Assembly (NCBI GenBank): GCA_003290465.1 | Contig: CP030759.1 | Location: forward strand, 2,306,572-2,370,571 | Source: Candidatus Sumerlaea chitinivorans | GTDB lineage: Bacteria; Sumerlaeota; Sumerlaeia; Sumerlaeales; Sumerlaeaceae | DNA length: 64,000 bases | Direction of reading: 5' to 3' | Shown: in pieces, positions 56,452 through 64,000 of the stretch | How the letters are laid out: each line of letters starts with the position of its first letter | Position numbering within the stretch: the first letter of the stretch is position 1 | Made by a program: the position numbers and the translations under genes | The notes under the pieces: model-generated | What the model saw: only the letters and a program-made list of their open reading frames with translations | Database searches by the model: none | Told to the model about the DNA's origin: nothing

Positions 56452-58389
56452 TTATGCCGTTTTCTTCTTTCGGCCGAATTCGGGATCCACCGGGATGATG
56501 TAGGCCACGACAAAGCTCGAAATCGACAGCACAAGCACCACGAGGAAGAACTCAAAGTAGTGCCCCAAGAGCTCCTGAATAATGCCGCTGATCATCCCCG
56601 GAATCATGTAGCTCAAAGCCATGAAACCTGTGCACAGAGCGTAGTGACTGGTCTTATGCTCGCCCTGTCCGGCCATGTAGAGCATGTAGAGCATGTAGAA
56701 GGAGAACCCAAAGCCGTAGCCAAACTGCTCGATGAACACCGACCCCAACACGATATGGAAGGCCGGCTGATAGTAGGACAAGAGCACAAACAGCGCGATC
56801 GGCACGTTCATGAAGAGGCACATGACAAGGCGGACCTTCTGCAGTCCATACGTCGCTGCATATACGCTCCCCACGATTCCGCCTAACAGCAGCCCAAACA
56901 CGCCGATGGTGCCGTAGGCAAACCCGATTTGCGTCGTCGAAAGCCCAAGCCCGCCCTTCTCCGCCGGATCAAGCATGAAGGGGGTAATCATCTTCACCAG
57001 CATCGCATCCGCGAAGCGGTAGAAGAGCAGGAACGCAAGCATCCGCAAAATGCCCTTCTTTTGGAAAAACGACACAAACACCTGATCGAAAGGCATGCCA
57101 CTGTTGCGGGCACACGCCGAGAAGAATGCGCCAAACACCCTGCGCAGGGGGGCAATCAGTCCAAAACCAATCCCCACCACGAGTGCCAGCCCCACAAGGC
57201 ACAAGAACGCAATCAGATCCTTATGGGCATCGCCGAGTTTCTTGGGGAACAGATCGCGAATGGCCGCCGGCACCCACTCCGGTAGCTGCGAACCCAGCAT
57301 CTGTTTCACCAGCAAAGGCGCCACCAGCAGAAGGGCGGGGATACCGACCGCAAGGAACAACCAGAAGGCTGCGCGATAGAACGGTCGCTCCGCGGTCTTG
57401 CGAACGTCGAGCGCACTCTTTGGTAGGGCCAGCGAGTGGTAAAGTGCAAGTAGCAGATATACCCCGCCAACCACCCCGAGGCAAATTGCCCAAGCCCACG
57501 GAATGTTGCCAGCGCTCACCCGGAAATGCGCAACGACGGGTTGCTTGAGATTCTTATCCACCTTGAGAACAAAGCTTTTTTCCTTGTCCCACGAATCCGG
57601 CCCAAACTCAATTCGGTCCGCCTCCTCGGCTCGCACCGAGAACTCGGGACCGACAGGGAAGAAGAACGAATACCACTTCGTGTATTCCCACGAGACATTG
57701 GCCGCCACCGTGGTGTTGCTCTCTGCCGGCCGGGCAAGTCGTAAAGTCACTGCAGAAGTCGTGCCCGCGACAACGGGTTCACTCGGCAGCTTCAACACTG
57801 CGAAATCCCCGCCTCGCGGGGCCGGCACCTGCGGCACCTCACCCTTCCAGTCTTTCGGGACCGCAGCGACGCTGAACACCACTGGCTTCGGGCCGCTGTG
57901 CGATTCCAGCACCCCCGCGATGATCACAAGCACGCCCGTGCCAATGATCATGGAAAGCCGCCAGAACGTCGAGCGTAAGCCGTTGAAGAGCGCCTGCCGG
58001 TGCGGATCCAAGCCCAACATGTAGAAGCCGTCGGCTGCAATATCATGCGTCGCCGACGCAAAAGCCATGAGCGCAAAGACGGTCAACGAAGCCTTCCACC
58101 ATAAGGGCGTGGGAAGAACCAAGGAAACTAGTAAGAGGCCCACCGCCATGAGAAATTGCGTGGAGAGCACCCAGTTGCGTTTCGTCCAGTAGAGATCCAC
58201 CAGCGGGCCCCACAGCGGCTTGATCACCCACGGCAAGCCAAGCAGACTTGTGTACCAGCCGATTTGCGAATTGCTCACGCCGAAGCGCTTGTAGAGAGTC
58301 ACCGTCACCATCGTGACGACAACGTAGGGGATGCCCTGCGCAAAGTAGAGCGAGGGGACCCACCACCAACCCGAACGCTTCGGGTACAT
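56452..58389 (-). CDS. AmpG-like MFS permease with a soluble insert
   Basis: 645 residues from the ATG at 58389; an in-frame extension reaches 58491, and GGAGG lies upstream of an ATT codon at about 58413, so the start is not certain. The MFS core has YFAQGIPYVVVTM, WVIKPLWGPLVDLY and THDIAADGFYM, close to AmpG (muropeptide permease) motifs. Residues about 163-296 are a soluble, beta-rich insert (VVFSVAAVPKDWKGEV, WEYTKWYSFFFPVGPEF) between the sixth hydrophobic segment region and the next. Twelve or more TM helices are predicted. Import of murein sugars is the best guess; sugar or peptide transport is possible. Confidence 0.75.
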   Translation of the reverse strand: MYPKRSGWWWVPSLYFAQGIPYVVVTMVTVTLYKRFGVSNSQIGWYTSLLGLPWVIKPLWGPLVDLYWTKRNWVLSTQFLMAVGLLLVSLVLPTPLWWKASLTVFALMAFASATHDIAADGFYMLGLDPHRQALFNGLRSTFWRLSMIIGTGVLVIIAGVLESHSGPKPVVFSVAAVPKDWKGEVPQVPAPRGGDFAVLKLPSEPVVAGTTSAVTLRLARPAESNTTVAANVSWEYTKWYSFFFPVGPEFSVRAEEADRIEFGPDSWDKEKSFVLKVDKNLKQPVVAHFRVSAGNIPWAWAICLGVVGGVYLLLALYHSLALPKSALDVRKTAERPFYRAAFWLFLAVGIPALLLVAPLLVKQMLGSQLPEWVPAAIRDLFPKKLGDAHKDLIAFLCLVGLALVVGIGFGLIAPLRRVFGAFFSACARNSGMPFDQVFVSFFQKKGILRMLAFLLFYRFADAMLVKMITPFMLDPAEKGGLGLSTTQIGFAYGTIGVFGLLLGGIVGSVYAATYGLQKVRLVMCLFMNVPIALFVLLSYYQPAFHIVLGSVFIEQFGYGFGFSFYMLYMLYMAGQGEHKTSHYALCTGFMALSYMIPGMISGIIQELLGHYFEFFLVVLVLSISSFVVAYIIPVDPEFGRKKKTA

Positions 58390-58669
58390 GTCATCCGGAA
58401 TCGAGTGCGTGCTAATTTTACCTACCTCCCACTTAGACTCCGGCGCACCACTTTTGGCGCACCCACATGACCGCATAGCCAACGGAGTCAATCAGCAACC
58501 GCAAGCCAAATCGTCTTTGGAGCCCCGCTAAGCGCTCCCACTTTTCTCATTACCTCAAAAAAGAAATGCTCCCATTGCTTCGCCTGGTCACGCTCTTCCC
58601 CTACTTGTCGGGCGCTTAGGGGCGCTAAGAGAAGTGACTCGTCCTTCCAATCGCGATACGCTTCTTGCC

Positions 58670-59059
58670 ATGATGAACGAATCCCCATCGCAAGAAATCG
58701 GCGGCGAATCGGCAATTCCGCTTCCAGAGGTCCAGCTCAGACTCGCATCGTCTCCGTGGTCCCCCTTGGTGCGTGCCGAAGTGTGGCGAGGGCTGGCGGA
58801 CTTTTTGCTCAGCCAGCTCGGCGCCCTCGCGCACGAACAACTCACGCAGGAGACGGACGCGGAGACCCGTGCCGACGCCCTCAAAGAGCTCGTCACGGTC
58901 GCCCAACGCCTCTACGCCCTCCACAAAGGGCTCTTCGACGGCAAAGCTGAGAGCGACGAATTCGCGGACCTGCGGCCCGCCGAAGAAAACCTTGCCCGCC
59001 ACATCGAGGAACTCCGCCGCTTGCTCGCCGGCAAAAACCCGAACGCACCCTCGCCCTAA
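58670..59059 (+). CDS. Small helical hypothetical protein
   Basis: 129 residues from the ATG at 58670 (another start, a GTG at 58634, is possible). Mainly alpha-helical: LVRAEVWRGLADFLLSQLG, then a helix rich in Glu and Leu, and a Lys/Asn/Pro end. No signal peptide, TM helix or known motif. Divergent from the AmpG-like gene. Confidence 0.5.
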   Translation: MMNESPSQEIGGESAIPLPEVQLRLASSPWSPLVRAEVWRGLADFLLSQLGALAHEQLTQETDAETRADALKELVTVAQRLYALHKGLFDGKAESDEFADLRPAEENLARHIEELRRLLAGKNPNAPSP

Positions 59060-59308
59060 GGTCAATCGGTCGGCTCTGCCGCGATTAGGCGGGTAGAGCG
59101 CACAACGTCTCCCAGAGTCTGGGTCCCACATCGACGCGATGGATTCGAGGGCTCCTGGCGTTTTAGAATCACATTAGCTCGCTGGGCTTTTGCACTCGGC
59201 GGAAACAATTGGATTGCATGCATAAGCGTTGACAATTCATAGGTCTCTGTCCTAAAAAAATCATACCTTTGCAGTTCATTTCTCTTATTTCACCATGGAG
59301 AATGTGCC

Positions 59309-62080
59309 ATGCAAAGTGTCGGGGGTGTAAATCACAAGAGAGCCTATTGGCTCAACCTTTCCAAAATCGCTAAGACTCTAATGGCTTTTCTCTTGCTGTA
59401 CTCACCTGCAGTTCCTCAAGGCAGGCAGGCGGCAACGGCTGGAAGTAAAACACCGGCGCAACTTTTCCACCCACTTCAGGCTCTAAGAGTTACCGCGCGA
59501 CCCACGGGGCTGGAAATTTATTCTAAGACAAAGCCGTTATCTCGGGCAGGAACACGAATCATTCCCACAAGCCTCAGCTTCCATCAAAAGGGAACACTTG
59601 TCCACTCCACATATCTACCCCCCGCGACCGTTCAAGCGACTGCCAATGCGGTACTCCTTGACCGGGGTGATCTCCTTCAAGAAATCGTCCACTCCACCAC
59701 AGCGGGAATTCGCCAAGATTTTCTCGTCAAGCGTCTCCCAGCTGACTTGCCCGCGGCGGACCAGCTCGTTCTGACGCTTCAGATCCGCGGCGCAAGGATT
59801 ACGCAAGCGTTCGAGTCAGGCCTTGCCTTGGAAACCCCTGAGGGTAAGCGTCTTTCGTACCACTCGCTGTGCGTTACGGATGCACGCGGAGCACGCTTGC
59901 GGAGCCATTTTGTCTGCCGCGACTCCACCGAAGTTGCTATCGTCACCACTCTCGCCCCCGGCACCCGCTTCCCAATCCTCATTGATCCCACAATCACCGA
60001 TGCGGACTGGGCTTCTCTCTTCCCCCTGGCCGGTGCAAATAACAGCGTTTTCGCTGCCGTTTACGATAGTGCCGGCAATCTCTACATTGGGGGCATGTTC
60101 ACAGCCGTGGGACCTATCACTGCAAACCGAATTGCAAAGTGGAACGGGTCCACGTGGAGTCCGCTGGGAATCGGTCTACCTCAGGGTGGCAGCTATGTCA
60201 GTGCAATGGCTATTGATCAAGCTGGAAACCTCTATGTAGGAGGGGACTTTTCCAATGCCGGCGGAGTCAGTGTCTCGCACATTGCAAAATGGAATGGGAC
60301 AACATGGAGCTCGATCGGATCCACCTTAGATGGTTCCGTGACCTCCCTCGCCTTCGATCCCATAAGTGGTAATCTGTACGTGGGGGGATATTTTAGTTGG
60401 CCATATTCCCACGTTGCTGCGTACAACGTGAACACAAACAGCTGGAGCGCAGTTGGCAGCGGCTTTGCCGGCTCAGTAACCGCTTTGGGTGTGGATATGA
60501 ACGGATATCTCTACGCTGCTTACGATGACTATGTCTACGATCCGGACATTGATGACTGGGTTTTTGTATCCAACATTGCTAAATGGGACGGTAGCCAGTG
60601 GACGGATATTGCAACAAACCTCGATGCAAACGTAACCTGCTTCCTTGCTCTTCCTAACGGAGACATTCTCGCCGGCGGTGAGTTCACCGATTTGGACGGC
60701 ATTCAATACCTCGCTCGCTACGACGGTTCCTCCTGGCAAGCGTTTGGGAATCCCAGCGATGCGGTATATGCGCTGCATCGCGACGCCAATGGCATGATCT
60801 ATGCCGGGGGCTGGTTTTATAGTATCGGAAGCGCAGCTGCAGCCGGGATTGCCCAATACAACGGTACCGCTTGGACGGCCTTGGGTTCGGGTTTACCCGG
60901 CGGCGGAGTAACCGCAATTGCCACTTGTACGACGCCAACTCGTCCACTTATCGCTTCCTGTGATCCTGAGTACTCCAATCCAGCACCCTACCTTGCCCGA
61001 TGGGATGGCTCGAATTGGGCACCCACGTACGATGGATTGCGATACGGCGGTAACCTTCCCCACGTTTACTCATTCGTTCAGGATTCTTCGGGAACCCTCT
61101 ACATAGGCGGTCTTTTCTCGCACTTCGGCAACACCCAGCTAAACAACGTGGCCCGTTGGGATGGCAGCGCATGGCAGTCGGTCGGTGGCGGTGTCAACGG
61201 ATACGTGTACGGCTTGGCAATAAGTCCGACGACAGGCAACCTGTTCGCAATTGGCAACTTTACTCAAGCTGGCGGAAATCCGGCACAATTCGTGGCACGT
61301 TGGAATGGCTCGAGTTGGAGCGCATTGGGAACAGGCCTAAATATGGAGCCAAGGGCACTCACGTTCGACACGGCTGGCAACCTCTATGTCGCGGGCATGT
61401 TCACGATGGCGGGGGGCGTCCCAGCAAACCGAATTGCAAAATGGAATGGCAGCACGTGGAGCGCGTTAGGCTCTGGACTCACTGGCGGGACCTATCCGAC
61501 TGCTAACGCCCTTGCCGCGGATTCCAGCGGAAACATCTATGTCGGCGGAGGATTCCTCCAAGCAGGAGGAAATCCAGCAAATCGCATCGCCAAATGGGAT
61601 GGCTCTACTTGGCAGCCGCTTGGCACAGGGATGGACGACGATGTCTACGCTCTCGCAGTGGCTTCGGACGGTTCACTCTACGCCGCTGGAAGTTTTTCTA
61701 ACGCCGGTGGCGTCTCAGCCAAAGGAATTGCACGATGGAATGGAACAGCGTGGTCCGCTCTTGGAAGCGGCCTCACATTTTCTTCCGGACAAGGCGGATG
61801 GTGCATCACATTTGACTCGAAACACAATGTCTACGTTGGCGGCCTCTTCTCAGCAGCGGGAAGCACCCCCGCCAGCAACATTGCAGCTTGGAATGGAACT
61901 TCGTGGTTCGCTCTTGGCTCCGGCGCCAACTTTATCGTCCGTGCTCTATATATCAATCCTTCCACTGAAGAGCTTTATGTTGGTGGACGTTTCACAATCA
62001 TCGGAGACAAAGCAGCCGCTGGTGCCGGGCGCCTCACACAGCTTCTTCCGGTGCATCTGAGTCGATTCGACTTAGAGTAA
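59309..62080 (+). CDS. Secreted 13-repeat beta-propeller-like protein
   Basis: 923 residues. Start ATG with GGAG eight bases upstream; hydrophobic segment IAKTLMAFLLLYSPAV (about 20-36) is a signal. After a 220-residue N-terminal domain, a repeat of about 50 residues occurs roughly 13 times. Each has LYVGG-x-F, N-x-AGG, IAKWNG-x-TW and ALGSGL or a variant. This resembles the delta-60/Kelch-like repeats of extracellular proteins, which fold as beta-propellers. Repeats around residues 370-430 are less regular. No catalytic residues are seen; adhesion or glycan binding is likely. Possible TTGACA -35 box at 59229-59234. Confidence 0.72.
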   Translation: MQSVGGVNHKRAYWLNLSKIAKTLMAFLLLYSPAVPQGRQAATAGSKTPAQLFHPLQALRVTARPTGLEIYSKTKPLSRAGTRIIPTSLSFHQKGTLVHSTYLPPATVQATANAVLLDRGDLLQEIVHSTTAGIRQDFLVKRLPADLPAADQLVLTLQIRGARITQAFESGLALETPEGKRLSYHSLCVTDARGARLRSHFVCRDSTEVAIVTTLAPGTRFPILIDPTITDADWASLFPLAGANNSVFAAVYDSAGNLYIGGMFTAVGPITANRIAKWNGSTWSPLGIGLPQGGSYVSAMAIDQAGNLYVGGDFSNAGGVSVSHIAKWNGTTWSSIGSTLDGSVTSLAFDPISGNLYVGGYFSWPYSHVAAYNVNTNSWSAVGSGFAGSVTALGVDMNGYLYAAYDDYVYDPDIDDWVFVSNIAKWDGSQWTDIATNLDANVTCFLALPNGDILAGGEFTDLDGIQYLARYDGSSWQAFGNPSDAVYALHRDANGMIYAGGWFYSIGSAAAAGIAQYNGTAWTALGSGLPGGGVTAIATCTTPTRPLIASCDPEYSNPAPYLARWDGSNWAPTYDGLRYGGNLPHVYSFVQDSSGTLYIGGLFSHFGNTQLNNVARWDGSAWQSVGGGVNGYVYGLAISPTTGNLFAIGNFTQAGGNPAQFVARWNGSSWSALGTGLNMEPRALTFDTAGNLYVAGMFTMAGGVPANRIAKWNGSTWSALGSGLTGGTYPTANALAADSSGNIYVGGGFLQAGGNPANRIAKWDGSTWQPLGTGMDDDVYALAVASDGSLYAAGSFSNAGGVSAKGIARWNGTAWSALGSGLTFSSGQGGWCITFDSKHNVYVGGLFSAAGSTPASNIAAWNGTSWFALGSGANFIVRALYINPSTEELYVGGRFTIIGDKAAAGAGRLTQLLPVHLSRFDLE

Positions 62081-62600
62081 CTTCATCCCTACTTGCGTCT
62101 GATTCGATATAGCTGGGGGGGCGCGGTAGCTTTGCGCAGCGCCCTGCATAGCGCCGCGACTCCTCTGGTAACTGTTCGTTTTCTATCGGGTAAAGGACCG
62201 CTTACGCAACGCATTGGGCCTCCCACTCCACAAAATGTTTCTTGGATCGGAGAGAAAGTGCTTCGCTTCTTCGGGTAATCCCGATTTCTCCCCTCCCTAA
62301 GTATGGAGAAGCAAAAGCCAGTGACCCGGTCCTCCCACCCATCCTCGACTTGCACAGACTGATTACACGCGAACGTGTTGCGCGCAATGGGCGGTGCTCT
62401 CGTGCTGTTTTCGATCGCCCGAGAACCAGGTCTCGCCTGAACGAAGGTGGGGAAAAAAACACGTAAGCTGTCGGGTTGCATAGCGACGGTGAAGCGCGTT
62501 CGTACTGGACAAACTCCCATGGGGCGCTTCAAGCTCACCGAGCAGCAATGGCCGCAGTCGTTGCGTAGTACTTATTCATGCGAGAAGGAGGGGTCATGGG
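62081..62600. other. Intergenic region, 520 bases
   Basis: Between the repeat protein and the peptidase. Only random short frames and the AGGAGGGG site (62585-62592) of the next gene are seen. No terminator was found for the repeat protein. Confidence 0.45.
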
Positions 62601-63752
62601 ATGCGACTCACGCGGTGGATCTGGTTACCGCTCGCGCTAACGCTTGCTGGTGGCGCACGCTTCACATTTGCTCAGGAGAAACCAAACGAGGAGACCGCTA
62701 CAACCACCACTCCTGCAGATTGGCGCACGCGCATTGCGCCGACCGATTTTGCGTCCAGTGGGACGGGCTCGTGGCTCTCCCCCACGATCGTCGCACCGTT
62801 TCCTTTTGACGAACTAATTTACTCGTGGAACGCCGCTCTGCCGCCACGCGAAGGATTCCGCCTCTACCTGAAGGTCACGTTCGGGCCTGCCGACGAATCC
62901 CCATGGCTTTATGCGGGCTACTGGGGAGACGTGCGCGACCGCGTCACTTCCCGAAGCCTGCCACGCTTCGACGCGGGGGTCTTGGATATGGACTGGCTTA
63001 AACTCACGCGCAAAGCCGCAGCATTTCGCTTCCGGGTCGACGACGCCGGCTCCGCTCCGCTCTCGCGTCTGCCCTCGCTCGCGATCGTGGCAACGGACAA
63101 CTCGCCCTCCACGCCTACCCTCGCCCTCGCGCGAGCACTCGAAACAGTCCCCGACGCGCAGCCGCGGATTCTCGATTTGCCATTCCGTCGCCAGATGGAC
63201 TCCCGCGGAAACCTGACACCCAATCGCTGCCAGTCAGCAGCGCTTGCCACTGCCCTCGAGTACTATGGTTTGAAACTCCCGCTTGAGGAGATCGTCGCTC
63301 GCTGCTACGACGAGGAATATGCTTACCCCGGGGTGTGGCCGCGCGTCATTGCGACCGCCTCGCACTATGGTTTTGAGGCCTACATAGATCGCTTCCGCAC
63401 GTGGGATCGCGTGCGCGCCGCTCTCGCAGAGAACAAAGTCATCCTTTGCTCGATCCGCATGCGGCGCGGCGAGTGCGAACAACCACCCTACGAGCAAATG
63501 GGCAATCACATCGTCGCGCTCAATGGAGTGACGGACGACGGCCGGGTGGTCGTCACGGATTCTTTCCTCGCAAAAAGTGGGCGCGGTCGCCAGTGCCAAT
63601 GGCTGATGCGAGATTTCGAAAAAGTCTGGATGCGAGCGAAGGGAGGGATTGCCCTCGTGATTTGTCCGCCCAAGAATGCTCAGGCTAAACTTGTGACTGA
63701 TCTACCCCCATTCCCTTACGGACGCGAGCCGATCCGCGGCGATGATCACTGA
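62601..63752 (+). CDS. Secreted C39-like peptidase
   Basis: 383 residues with a signal peptide (LTRWIWLPLALTLAGGARFTFA). The N-terminal half is a beta-rich domain (residues 50-185) with LYLKVTFGPADESPW. The C-terminal half is a papain-like fold of the peptidase C39 family: NRCQSAALATALEYYG with the catalytic Cys, GNHIVALNGVTDDGRVVV with the His, and VTDSF with the Asp. The QPP-rich region before the His is typical. No transporter domain is present, so it is a secreted or periplasmic peptidase, not a bacteriocin exporter. Excellent AGGAGG site. Confidence 0.8.
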   Translation: MRLTRWIWLPLALTLAGGARFTFAQEKPNEETATTTTPADWRTRIAPTDFASSGTGSWLSPTIVAPFPFDELIYSWNAALPPREGFRLYLKVTFGPADESPWLYAGYWGDVRDRVTSRSLPRFDAGVLDMDWLKLTRKAAAFRFRVDDAGSAPLSRLPSLAIVATDNSPSTPTLALARALETVPDAQPRILDLPFRRQMDSRGNLTPNRCQSAALATALEYYGLKLPLEEIVARCYDEEYAYPGVWPRVIATASHYGFEAYIDRFRTWDRVRAALAENKVILCSIRMRRGECEQPPYEQMGNHIVALNGVTDDGRVVVTDSFLAKSGRGRQCQWLMRDFEKVWMRAKGGIALVICPPKNAQAKLVTDLPPFPYGREPIRGDDH

Positions 63753-63864
63753 TCCTCGTGGAAGCTTCTTGCATCTCATCCTCATGCTCTGAAGTGCGAA
63801 CGAAACTTTTTGGAGCGTTACTCGAGCTCATAAAATCGGCTCAGTCACGCTGGGAGGACAGCCA

Positions 63865-64000
63865 ATGAAAACGATCTGGAAGGAATTCCGCGAGTTTGCT
63901 GTGAAAGGCAACGTGGTGGACATGGCAGTGGGCGTCATCATTGGCGCGGCGTTTTCCAAGGTGGTGAATTCTCTCGTCGAGCATATTCTCATGCCACCTC
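63865..64000 (+). CDS. mscL: Large-conductance mechanosensitive channel, 5' part
   Basis: The window ends inside this gene. The visible 45 residues ([40 protein letters not shown]) are the MscL N-terminal helix and first TM helix. MscL opens under osmotic down-shock. GGGAGGA lies eight bases before the ATG. Confidence 0.93.
   Translation, partial: MKTIWKEFREFAVKGNVVDMAVGVIIGAAFSKVVNSLVEHILMPP

Overview
The window is 64 kb of bacterial chromosome with moderately high G+C, no rRNA, tRNA or CRISPR that I could find, and about 43 supportable genes on both strands in short transcription units. Gene content suggests a free-living, chemo-organotrophic Gram-negative-type bacterium that degrades or senses polysaccharides: secreted glycosidase-like proteins, carbohydrate-binding modules, several lipoproteins, an AmpG-like permease, acetyl-CoA synthetase, pyruvate phosphate dikinase and a futalosine-pathway menaquinone gene (mqnD). 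A deep lineage such as Candidatus Sumerlaeota or a Planctomycetes-like relative would fit. That placement is inference only.

Layout. 1-6.3 kb: the 3' end of a secreted FN3/golvesin/DNRLRE protein with a strong terminator, a HAD phosphatase, a mannose-1-phosphate guanylyltransferase and, in an A+T-richer patch, a GT89/AftB-like membrane glycosyltransferase. 6.3-13 kb: pyruvate phosphate dikinase with a histone-H1-like Lys/Ala tail, a coiled-coil lipoprotein, dihydroorotate dehydrogenase and a PAS-GGDEF diguanylate cyclase. 13-18.5 kb: a GH57 lipoprotein with a CBM25-like module and, next to it, a divergent GH57-like protein. 19-24.2 kb: a protein with an internal duplication, a cold-shock protein, release factor 2 with a programmed +1 frameshift, and acetyl-CoA synthetase.

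24.2-31 kb holds the most unusual feature: a compact phage-type head cassette on the minus strand (DUF935 portal, Mu gpI-type protease/scaffold, DUF2190-like cement protein, major capsid protein, a small helical protein), followed by a lipoprotein and a single-TM coiled-coil protein. No terminase, tail, integrase or lysis gene is visible here. 31.3-41 kb: two secreted proteins, ClpB, the GTPase Der, a CHC2-zinc-finger/TPR protein without primase domains, and a FecR-like protein. 41.7-47.3 kb: a Tyr/Pro-rich secreted peptide, a PTPS-type pterin synthase beside GTP cyclohydrolase I, a B12-binding-type radical SAM protein, S-adenosylmethionine synthetase and a DUF1802 protein. 47.5-55.4 kb: a large secreted lyase-like protein, HisG overlapping a LysM/L,D-transpeptidase-like protein that has lost its catalytic Cys, and a large secreted glycosidase-like protein. 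55.4-64 kb: MqnD, an AmpG-like permease with a soluble insert, a small helical protein, a 13-repeat secreted protein, a C39-like peptidase and the start of mscL.

The genes read mostly as core metabolism mixed with envelope and extracellular polysaccharide functions. Terminators, start sites and operon statements were judged by eye. No database search was possible, so all family names rest on motif recognition.
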